Shown here piece by piece: positions 1 to 5,336 of a stretch of DNA of 5,336 nucleotides (the first letter of the stretch is position 1; each line of letters starts with the position of its first letter). The stretch is from Fibrobacter sp. UBA1765 (GTDB taxonomy: Bacteria > Fibrobacterota > Fibrobacteria > Fibrobacterales > Fibrobacteraceae): assembly GCA_002314675.1 (NCBI GenBank), contig DCGZ01000088.1, positions 1 through 5,336 of the forward strand, in the 5' to 3' direction. The position numbers and the translations under genes are program-made. The notes beneath the pieces were generated by a model. That model saw nothing but the letters and a program-made list of their open reading frames with translations. It ran no database searches and was not told where the DNA came from.

Positions 1-159
1 TACCTGCAGGGAAAGGAAGAAGGTCGCAACGAAGGTCTTTCCCTGGGGGCAGATGCCAAGAACAAGGAACTCGCCAAGGGGTTCCGTGATGACGGTTTTC
101 CGTTAGAGGCGATCGCCAAGCGAACAGGCCTTACTCCCGAAGAAATCAAGGCACTGTAA
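1..159 (+). CDS. Rpn-family (PDDEXK_2) nuclease / putative transposase, C-terminal end only
   Basis: The reading frame is open from base 1 and ends at TAA 157-159, leaving the last 53 residues of a gene that starts left of the window. The visible tail has a charged Gly/Glu-rich helix (GKEEGRNEG, residues 4-12), then a Lys/Ala-rich stretch, then a small helical end (FRDDGFPLEAIAKRTGLTPE, residues 28-47, followed by EIKAL). This pattern of repeated EG spacing followed by 'G.....IA..TGL..EEI..L' is characteristic of the C-terminus of Rpn/YhgA-like and PDDEXK_2 proteins (TIGR01784 group), which are restriction-like nucleases reported to promote recombination. The catalytic PD-(D/E)XK core is outside the window, so activity cannot be judged. 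Alternative: another protein with the same small helical tail. The family call is fairly safe; the function is inferred from the family. Confidence 0.7.
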   Translation, partial: YLQGKEEGRNEGLSLGADAKNKELAKGFRDDGFPLEAIAKRTGLTPEEIKAL

Positions 160-286
160 AAGAGGCACAGTCTCGCACCTAGTCATTCTCCATTCCAAAG
201 TTCCTACTGGTTTAAATTTTTCAATGATTTTTATTTGTAAATGCAAAATATCTAGTTTTTATGCGTTTATAAATGCAAAATATTGA
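160..286. other. AT-rich spacer between nuclease gene and ATPase remnant
   Basis: No credible gene lies here. From about 211 the sequence becomes very AT-rich and carries the tandem repeat described separately. Small ORFs across it on either strand have no recognisable content. No clear hairpin with a T-run follows the nuclease stop, so no terminator is called. The spacer looks like the former promoter region of the ATPase gene. Confidence 0.6.
238..283 (+). repeat. Two direct copies of TAAATGCAAAATAT, 32 bases apart
   Basis: The 14-base word TAAATGCAAAATAT occurs at 238-251 and again at 270-283. Similarity extends loosely on both sides (a T-rich run before, CTAG or TGAC plus a T-run after). 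The 32-base spacing is close to three helical turns, so a protein could bind both copies on the same DNA face. The copies lie directly upstream of the ATPase remnant and could be an operator or promoter element of that gene. The repeat is seen in the sequence; the regulatory role is inference. Confidence 0.55.
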
Positions 287-643
287 CTTTTTGAGAAATT
301 TCTGCTTTATGGTCCGCGTCAGTGCGGCAAGACCACGCTGGTAAGGCTGCTCATTGAAAAACATGGCCTTGACCCGGTATTGCTCAACGGCGACGATGAC
401 CTGGATGTTGGAGTTTTTCAAACCGTTACTGCGAGCAGGTGGAGGCAGATTCTTGGCTACAAGAAATCGGTGTTTGTCGATGAAGGGCTAAAGATTCCAA
501 ACCTTGGCCGAGCGGTCAGGCTCCTGGTGGATTCCAGGCCCGAAATCCAGGTGATCTGTACAGCGACTGTCTCCACGATTTCTCCAGACAATTACGACGA
601 GTTCTGCGCACCTTGGGAGGAACCTCAATACCCAGGGAATTAA
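287..643 (+). pseudogene. Remnant of an AAA_14/DUF4143-type ATPase, both ends missing
   Basis: The frame opens after TGA 284-286 and runs to TAA 641-643. It encodes a P-loop at 311-340 (GPRQCGKTTL), a conserved 'LLNGDDD' segment at 380-400, and a Walker B region starting near 467 (SVFVDEG) followed by KIPNLGRAVRLLVDSRPEIQ. These match the N-terminal ATPase half of the 'ATP-binding protein' family with C-terminal DUF4143. There is no ATG in frame before the P-loop; the first possible start is TTG 380, after the P-loop, so it cannot give a working ATPase. After QVI (about 551-559) the expected TGSS sensor motif is lost. A different frame from about 576 reads HDFSRQLRRVLRT, which looks more like the family's next segment, suggesting a frameshift near 560-578. 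Intact relatives are usually around 400 residues; here only about 100 remain. It meets the lipoprotein gene end-on, with the stop codons overlapping. Confidence 0.75.
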
Positions 644-2550
644 TCCTTCAGGCAGCGGACATTGGCAAAATTATTCGAGGCCACTTCCTCTGCACTACTA
701 CCTCCCATATAGACAAGATATTTTATTTCACCGGAAGTTGTTTCCTTCTCCGAAGAAGTCCATAAGTGTGCTCCAGACCCAAAGTTCTGGGAATTCAACG
801 ATCCATCCGTTTTTACAGTAACATAACCCGTTGGATAAAGATTAAAACTATAAGGATCTGTTAAACCCTTGTAGATTGCAGAAGTCCACCCTTCGGCAGA
901 TTTCAAGGATGTACCTGTTTTTCCTGTATGAGCAAATAAATCTTCATAGTCCTCTGCAGTTGGCAAATGCCAGCCTTCTGGGCAGACGGTCCTAGACTCG
1001 CTTTGTGAATACATTCTTCCGTATTCTTCGCAATTGCTTTCTTCGTTATCATAACAATAACTTGTAGATGCACCCTTATATTTCAAATTATCGGCCATCC
1101 AAGTTTGCGTTCCGATCGTCACAATCTTATAGACGTGATTATCTCGGGAATCCGTAAAACTTCCTGTCACAACTGTGGCTGGATCCACGACGTAACTGGC
1201 AAATTCAGTAGCCGTACCCTTTATGCAACGCAGAGACATGAAAATATTTTTTAGTGTTGGTGCATATAGAGATTGGGACTGTCCTTTAACCAATAGCCAT
1301 CTCCAAACAGTCATGCCATATTCCGTAGTTACAATAAAGCTTGCTGCACCACCAGTGTAATAACTTGGAAGACTAAAACTACCCGCAGGCAATGCGCTAA
1401 ATCCATAATCATCTGTTCCAAACATTTCTTCTGTCGTAGCAGTTACACCGACTACATCGCTTCCACCCATATTTTCTTCAAGTATTTCAATGTCATCCAG
1501 GTTCGGCACGCGCCAGCCATCGGGGCAAATGCCCTGGATGTTTCGACCGGGATTGCAGATTTCCATCCCTCCGCAACCTTTCAACCCCTTTCCAAAAACA
1601 TCCGCAGAATCCACTGCAGCGGACCAGGTATATAATCTGCCATACTTTTCACAGCTGGCAAGGGTTCCTTCTGGGCAACGGCTAAGAGAATCCGCTGTTT
1701 CTGTAGAAACCAGGTAGGCGTAGTTCAGATTTTCAGCCATCCATATTTGGTCGCCAATCTTCACGGTCTTATACACATGGCCGTCGCGTTCATCTACAAG
1801 GAGCGTGGTATCCTCTTCCGCAGGTTCCTTTTCTTCAGGCTCCTCAGCAAGTTCTTTGTCTGCGTCGCCTTCTTCAAGATTTTCATCTTCGAACTTCTCC
1901 CCCGGAGCGTAGAATTCGGCGATGCAGCGGTCCTTCATCTTTTGGGCGGTGCCCTGCAAATATTCGCTTGCGGTAACCTTCGGCTTGAATTTTGCAACGC
2001 ATGTCAAGTGAAGTACGGTACACTTGCTCTTGAACAGGTCCGTTAAAGTTCCGTCGATATCAGAACAATAATCTACAAAGGCCGTAGAATCTGCCTGGCA
2101 GTTTGCCACGGCGCTGTCGCCTTCGTAGGTGTTGTCCAGATGATCTTCCACCACGGCGTCCAGGGAATCGCGGCTCAAGAATTCCGTGTGCACATCCTTC
2201 TTGTAAACGCGGGTCAAGTTCATGCGGACGCCATTCTGTTCGGCATACAGAACCACCGTGCAGGCTTCTTCCACCGTCTTGCCGGTGTATTTATAGTAGC
2301 TCTTGCCTGCAGTCGTAAACTGGATTTCGTACCAAGACTTGCCGAACTCGGCATCATCTACCTTCACGGTTTTCAAGGCAACCTTTGGTTCCCATGTCAT
2401 CAACAGCGCATAAGCCGCGCTATCCAAATTGGTGGCGTTCTGCTCCTCGGTATAGCCGTTTGCAACTTTCTTCTCGGAATCGCTACAGGCGACACAAAAA
2501 ATGAATGCTAAACAAAAAATGACGAATAGGCCAAGTGATTCTTTTTTCAT
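640..2550 (-). CDS. Lipoprotein with two FISUMP domains (distal paralogue)
   Basis: This 636-aa protein is probably an outer-surface or periplasmic lipoprotein. Residues 1-21 form a signal peptide with a hydrophobic core, and FCVAC (18-22) acts as the lipobox, making Cys22 the lipidated residue. Residues 23-216 form an unrecognised domain with six cysteines (97, 151, 162, 177, 184, 209), an even number that would allow disulfides. Residues 218-248 are a Glu/Asp-rich linker. FISUMP domain 1 spans about 250-445 (DGHVYKTVKIGDQIWMAENL, CEKYGRLYTWSAA, CPDGWRVP, DDYGFSALPAG, final RCIKG). Domain 2 spans about 464-636 (HVYKIVTIGTQTWMADNL, YCYDNEESNC, CPEGWHLP, final VRCLKD). Domain 1 lacks the usual YCY motif and has a diverged 'WSSTE' segment (VTTEYG, 407-412). 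The start is set by the signal peptide; no Shine-Dalgarno motif is seen. It follows its paralogue by 19 bases and is the last gene of the probable operon. Ligand unknown. Confidence 0.9.
   Translation of the reverse strand: MKKESLGLFVIFCLAFIFCVACSDSEKKVANGYTEEQNATNLDSAAYALLMTWEPKVALKTVKVDDAEFGKSWYEIQFTTAGKSYYKYTGKTVEEACTVVLYAEQNGVRMNLTRVYKKDVHTEFLSRDSLDAVVEDHLDNTYEGDSAVANCQADSTAFVDYCSDIDGTLTDLFKSKCTVLHLTCVAKFKPKVTASEYLQGTAQKMKDRCIAEFYAPGEKFEDENLEEGDADKELAEEPEEKEPAEEDTTLLVDERDGHVYKTVKIGDQIWMAENLNYAYLVSTETADSLSRCPEGTLASCEKYGRLYTWSAAVDSADVFGKGLKGCGGMEICNPGRNIQGICPDGWRVPNLDDIEILEENMGGSDVVGVTATTEEMFGTDDYGFSALPAGSFSLPSYYTGGAASFIVTTEYGMTVWRWLLVKGQSQSLYAPTLKNIFMSLRCIKGTATEFASYVVDPATVVTGSFTDSRDNHVYKIVTIGTQTWMADNLKYKGASTSYCYDNEESNCEEYGRMYSQSESRTVCPEGWHLPTAEDYEDLFAHTGKTGTSLKSAEGWTSAIYKGLTDPYSFNLYPTGYVTVKTDGSLNSQNFGSGAHLWTSSEKETTSGEIKYLVYMGGSSAEEVASNNFANVRCLKD
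1714..2490 (-). repeat. Long direct repeat, copy A (constant region of distal lipoprotein)
   Basis: This stretch encodes residues 21-279 of the distal lipoprotein and is nearly identical to 3683-4477, with long perfect runs (for example all 76 bases 2399-2474 match 4386-4461). Similarity falls off sharply at both edges: into the signal peptide on the right and just after the NYAY codons on the left. Relative to copy B it lacks 18 bases (15 in the acidic linker, 3 near residue 174). Confidence 0.9.
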
Positions 2551-2569
2551 AAAAACTTGTTAAAAAACA

Positions 2570-4534
2570 TCAATCCTTCAGACAGCGGACATTCAAATAA
2601 TTGCGTTCTGCACCCTTATAGGAATTAGTGCAATACCATCCCGATCCACCTGCCTTTGTGGAAAAATAAAAGTACCTATTAGAAGTATCATCCGGTATTT
2701 CTGTACTTGTCAACAAGTGCGCGTCCAACCCAAGGTCAACAAATTCAACTTCACCTTTTTGAGGCATTCCCATACCGTTTGGCATTAGGTTGAAGGAATA
2801 CAGGTTTGTACCGTTACCAAGATATGCGCTCCAGCCACTCGTTGATTTCAACGGAGCAAAGGAAAATCCGATTGTGCGGTGCAAATTTTCGAATTCGTCG
2901 CTTGAGGGAATATGCCATCCGTCGGGGCAAAGTTTCAAGGAAGGGTCGGAATAGTATCTGCCATACTTATCGCAGTTCGCTTCGTCATTTTCATAGCACA
3001 AGCTGCCAGCACCTTCATCGTAGTTCAAGTTCTCGGCCATCCAGACCTTCGAATCAATTGTCACAGTCTTATAGACATGACCGTCGCGAGTATCGGTCAG
3101 CGAACCAACCTTAACTTTGCCTGGGTCAAAAGCCCCAATGGGATATTCAGTGGCCTCACCCTTAATACATCTAAGAGGACTTGCAATATACTTAGACGAA
3201 AAGAAACCTTCCCCGTAAAAATTTCCCATGGATGTAAATTGAATCATGGAATAAGAGGAAGAGTCCTTTTCTGTTAATGTCACAAAGCCAACCTGGGAGT
3301 CAAGGCCATCATCGGCTTCATCCACTCCCGCAGCAAACTCCGTATGACTTCCAGAAAGCAGTATGGAAAAGCCGTAGTCATCTGTTCCGCCGTATTCTTC
3401 AGCCTTCAGATAGCCACCGGCAGTGCCTACATCACCAGCGTAAGTTACAAGGGCGTCCCAGTCGTCGTAATTCGGCACACGCCATCCATCGGGGCAAACT
3501 CCCTGAACACTACGCTTGGGCAGGCACACGGCAGAAAGCCCGCAGCCCTTGGCATCATCGTTAAGCAAACCGGCAGAATCCAATGCCGCAGACCAAATGT
3601 AAAGTCGCCCATGCTTTTCGCAATTTGCAGGGTCATTCTTGTAGCAGAAGCTGGAAGAATCCCAAAGAGCCGTTTTACCAAGATAGGCGTAATTCAGATT
3701 TTCTGCCATCCATATTTGGTCGCCAATCTTCACGGTCTTATACACATGGCCGTCGCGGTCATCTACAAGGAGCGTGGAATCCTCTTCCGCAGGTTCCTTT
3801 TCTTCAGGCTCCTCAGCAAGTTCTTTGTCTGCGTCGCCTTCTTCAAGATTTTCATCTTCGGGATTTTCATCTTCGAACTTCTCCCCCGGAGCGTAGAATT
3901 CGGCGATGCAGCGGTCCTTCATCTTCTTGGCGGTGCCCTGCAAATATTCGCTGGCGGTAACCTTCGGCTTGAATTTTGCAACGCAAGTCAAGTGGAGAAT
4001 GGTGCATTTATTCAGCTTAATCAGGTCCGTTACAGTTCCGTCGATATCAGAACAATAATCCACAAAGGCCGTAGAATCTGCCTGGCAGTTTGCCACGGCG
4101 CGGTCGCCTTCGTAGGTGTTGTCCAGATGGTCTTCCACCACGGCATCCAGGGAATCGCGGCTCAAGAATTCCGTATGCACGTCGTTCTTGTAAACGCGGG
4201 TCAAGTTCATGCGGACGCCATTCTGTTCGGCATACAGATCTACCGTACAAGCCTCATCGACTGTCTTGCCGGTGTATTTATAGTAGCTCTTGCTTGCAGT
4301 CGTAAACTGGATTTCATACCAAGACTTGCCGAACTCGGCGTTGTTAACCTTTCTCAAAGCCACAGGGGACGCTGGTTCCCATGTTATCAACAGCGCATAA
4401 GCCGCGCTATCCAAATTGGTGGCGTTCTGCTCCTCGGTATAGCCGTTTGCAACTTTCTTCTTAGAATCGCTACAGGCGGCAAAGAACAGGAACGACAAAC
4501 AAAAGATGAACAGAGTTTTTAGGGAGTGCTTCAT
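2570..4534 (-). CDS. Lipoprotein with two FISUMP domains (proximal paralogue)
   Basis: This 654-aa lipoprotein has the same plan as the next gene downstream. The signal peptide (1-20) ends in lipobox FFAAC, giving Cys21 as the lipid-bearing residue. Residues 22-216 form the same unrecognised six-cysteine domain (96, 150, 161, 177, 184, 209). The acidic linker (218-253) has five extra residues (PEDEN). FISUMP domain 1 (about 254-458) contains WMAENLNYAYL, FCYKNDPANCEKHGRLYIWS, CPDGWRVP, DDYGFSILLSG and final RCIKG. Domain 2 (about 478-654) contains DGHVYKTVTIDSKVWMAENL, LCYENDEANCDKYGRYY, CPDGWHIP, SFNLMPNG, LLTSTE and final VRCLKD. The N-terminal 280 residues are nearly identical to the paralogue, but the FISUMP parts diverge strongly. 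ATG 4534-4532 overlaps the stop of the TIGR02147 gene (ATGA), indicating translational coupling. FISUMP domains are known as extracytoplasmic modules with conserved cysteines; their biochemical role is unknown. Confidence 0.92.
   Translation of the reverse strand: MKHSLKTLFIFCLSFLFFAACSDSKKKVANGYTEEQNATNLDSAAYALLITWEPASPVALRKVNNAEFGKSWYEIQFTTASKSYYKYTGKTVDEACTVDLYAEQNGVRMNLTRVYKNDVHTEFLSRDSLDAVVEDHLDNTYEGDRAVANCQADSTAFVDYCSDIDGTVTDLIKLNKCTILHLTCVAKFKPKVTASEYLQGTAKKMKDRCIAEFYAPGEKFEDENPEDENLEEGDADKELAEEPEEKEPAEEDSTLLVDDRDGHVYKTVKIGDQIWMAENLNYAYLGKTALWDSSSFCYKNDPANCEKHGRLYIWSAALDSAGLLNDDAKGCGLSAVCLPKRSVQGVCPDGWRVPNYDDWDALVTYAGDVGTAGGYLKAEEYGGTDDYGFSILLSGSHTEFAAGVDEADDGLDSQVGFVTLTEKDSSSYSMIQFTSMGNFYGEGFFSSKYIASPLRCIKGEATEYPIGAFDPGKVKVGSLTDTRDGHVYKTVTIDSKVWMAENLNYDEGAGSLCYENDEANCDKYGRYYSDPSLKLCPDGWHIPSSDEFENLHRTIGFSFAPLKSTSGWSAYLGNGTNLYSFNLMPNGMGMPQKGEVEFVDLGLDAHLLTSTEIPDDTSNRYFYFSTKAGGSGWYCTNSYKGAERNYLNVRCLKD
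3683..4477 (-). repeat. Long direct repeat, copy B (constant region of proximal lipoprotein)
   Basis: This stretch encodes residues 20-284 of the proximal lipoprotein and matches 1714-2490 in the same orientation, 1,969-1,987 bases away. Both copies are in the same codon register, so crossing-over between them would delete one gene's worth of DNA and leave a hybrid lipoprotein gene in frame. Confidence 0.9.
3847..3875 (-). repeat. 15-base tandem duplication in the acidic linker
   Basis: GATTTTCATCTTCG occurs at 3847-3860 and again at 3862-3875 (period 15). The distal paralogue has only one copy (around 1877-1890). The effect is an in-frame gain of five residues (EDEN becomes EDENPEDEN), consistent with replication slippage in a flexible linker. 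Confidence 0.85.
4531..4534 (-). promoter_or_regulatory. ATGA stop/start overlap coupling the regulator gene to the lipoprotein gene
   Basis: On the minus strand the lipoprotein ATG (4534-4532) and the TIGR02147 stop TGA (4533-4531) share bases. No strong Shine-Dalgarno sequence lies just upstream (ATCAAGAA), so translation of the lipoprotein probably depends on ribosomes finishing the regulator gene. Confidence 0.8.
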
Positions 4535-5336
4535 TTCTTGATTTTTTTTGTTACAGGAAAAAGTTGTAAGTTCAGCCTATAGACCCTGTCGCCATTTTCT
4601 GCCGTTGAAACAATCTCGGTAATTTTTTTACGGCATTCGTTTATTTCATCTACAATTTTTTTATAAGTCGGCTCATTTATAGCAATGGTCAAACCAGAAA
4701 AATTTCTTTCTTCTTTAGAAAAGTTCTCGACTGCCTTTGCTCCAAATTCTGCCATTTGCCTGTGCATTGCACGAATTGCCTTTGGAATCTTTTCGGAAGA
4801 GCCCCGCACTGCCTTGTCTGTTTGTGCATAAATGCCTTTTCCCTTTTTGTCAAGGAATCCGGCGCTTGTCATAAAATCAAGAGACTCCATGACATCCTTT
4901 GCCGAAACATTATCATAGAACATTTCTGCGACTTTTATTGGCAAGGCGTTGGGCATTCTTGGGGCAAGCTCCCTCAATATTGGGTTCCACCAGTATTTAT
5001 AATAGTCGTATGCTTCGTCGCCTACTATTCTAACATTGTTCTTTTGTGCAATGTTTTGCATTTGCTTGTAGGCGGCTGCTTTTTTCGACTTGTTGGTAGA
5101 ATCGGAATAGGCAACCATGGCACAAAAATATTCCGTTTCTTCTTTTGAAAGATTCATGGCAAGGGCTACTTGCCTTGCTCCAATATCGCTCAATTTAGTT
5201 TTGCCGCTACAGACCGCTTTAAGGTACGACGGTGAAGCGAAACCTGCCTTAGCGTTGAACGAACGCCAAGATAAACCGGATTCGATTTTTTGTTCCTCGA
5301 AAAAATCCAGCATGTATAATGGTTCACTTTTTTCAA
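4531..5336 (-). CDS. TIGR02147 family protein, putative HTH regulator (start beyond window)
   Basis: The frame is open from the right edge to TGA 4533-4531. The first ATG in the window is at 5313, giving 260 aa, but the true start is probably further upstream. The codons before it (5314-5334) encode EKSEPLY without a stop, YMLDFFEEQK matches the 'DYR.Y..DF.EE.K' opening of the family, and no ribosome-binding site precedes 5313. Counting from that Met, residues 14-63 resemble an XRE-like helix-turn-helix (SWRSFNAKAGF, SPSYLKAVCSGKTKLS, ALAMNLSKEETEYF). Residues 104-256 match the family's C-terminal DUF4423 region (YYKYWWNPILREL, the winged-helix-like SAKDVMESLDFMTSAGFL, FSGLTIAINEPTYKKI, VYRLNLQLFPVTKK). 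The family is uncharacterised; a role as transcriptional regulator is inferred from the HTH. Overlap with the lipoprotein gene places it first among the visible genes of the operon. The promoter is outside the window. Confidence 0.9.
   Translation of the reverse strand, partial: EKSEPLYMLDFFEEQKIESGLSWRSFNAKAGFASPSYLKAVCSGKTKLSDIGARQVALAMNLSKEETEYFCAMVAYSDSTNKSKKAAAYKQMQNIAQKNNVRIVGDEAYDYYKYWWNPILRELAPRMPNALPIKVAEMFYDNVSAKDVMESLDFMTSAGFLDKKGKGIYAQTDKAVRGSSEKIPKAIRAMHRQMAEFGAKAVENFSKEERNFSGLTIAINEPTYKKIVDEINECRKKITEIVSTAENGDRVYRLNLQLFPVTKKIKK
4542..4549 (-). other. A8 tract at the 3' end of the TIGR02147 gene
   Basis: The coding strand reads ACA AAA AAA ATC AAG AAA TGA. The run of eight A's contains A AAA AAA in the zero frame, a slippery heptamer. 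A -1 slip here gives AAT CAA GAA ATG and enters the lipoprotein frame at its own start codon. The sequence and frame relation are seen; any use by the cell is inference. Confidence 0.5.

Noticed and set aside
1..300. Mobile element boundary beside the nuclease tail
   Set aside because: No terminal inverted repeats or target-site duplication could be identified; the 'transposase' label of this family does not by itself indicate an insertion sequence.
221..421. 66-codon minus-strand frame across the AT-rich spacer
   Set aside because: It runs antisense into the conserved P-loop segment of the ATPase remnant, and its Lys/Phe-rich product reflects the AT-rich DNA.
611..637. Inverted repeat CCTTGGG / CCCAGGG next to the end of the lipoprotein operon
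   Set aside because: The stem is only seven pairs with one G-T pair and a 13-base loop, and no T-run follows on either strand, so it is not a convincing terminator.
3344..4522. 392-codon open frame on the plus strand opposite the proximal lipoprotein gene
   Set aside because: It lies fully antisense to a gene with clear signal peptide and FISUMP motifs. Its partial counterpart opposite the distal gene is broken into short pieces (1747-2046, 2140-2511), and its translation shows no domain. It is a by-product of codon bias.
640..4534. Possible diversity-generating retroelement target, because FISUMP-like lectin-fold domains are among reported target domains
   Set aside because: No reverse transcriptase, template repeat or adenine-biased variable tract is present in the window; the divergence between heads is spread out rather than focused at the 3' end.
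4756..5148. 130-codon plus-strand frame opposite the TIGR02147 gene
   Set aside because: It is antisense to a gene with strong family motifs and has a cysteine- and phenylalanine-rich translation typical of shadow frames.

Overview
The window most likely comes from Fibrobacter (F. succinogenes or a close relative). It carries members of two protein families first described as the largest paralogous families of that genus: the FISUMP domain (Fib_succ_major, TIGR02145/PF09603), four copies in two lipoproteins, and TIGR02147 (with DUF4423, PF14394), one protein. This assignment rests on recognising family motifs in the translations; no database search was run.

Layout. Positions 1-159 (+) are the last 53 codons of an Rpn/PDDEXK_2-type nuclease ('putative transposase') gene. 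An AT-rich spacer (160-286) holds two copies of a 14-base repeat 32 bases apart. Positions 287-643 (+) are the remains of an AAA-type ATPase of the AAA_14/DUF4143 kind: the P-loop and Walker B regions survive, but there is no start codon, the frame breaks after Walker B, and the rest of the protein is missing. From 640 to the right edge everything is on the minus strand and reads right to left as one probable operon: a TIGR02147 protein (stop at 4531; start probably beyond the right edge), then a two-FISUMP lipoprotein of 654 aa (4-base ATGA overlap), then a second two-FISUMP lipoprotein of 636 aa (19-base gap).

How the genes may work together. TIGR02147 proteins have an N-terminal XRE-like helix-turn-helix region and a conserved C-terminal domain, so the first gene is probably a cytoplasmic DNA-binding regulator made together with two surface or periplasmic lipoproteins. 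The two lipoproteins share an almost identical N-terminal part (about residues 22-280, close to 780 bp of near-identical DNA) but have clearly different FISUMP modules and different signal peptides. This is a constant-stalk/variable-head layout, and the long direct repeats could support gene conversion or deletion between the copies. The function of the lipoproteins is unknown; binding of an extracellular ligand or polymer is only an inference from the fold family and the location.

The left part (nuclease tail, decayed ATPase) looks like accessory, rearranged DNA. No RNA genes, CRISPR array, complete insertion sequence or convincing rho-independent terminator was seen.
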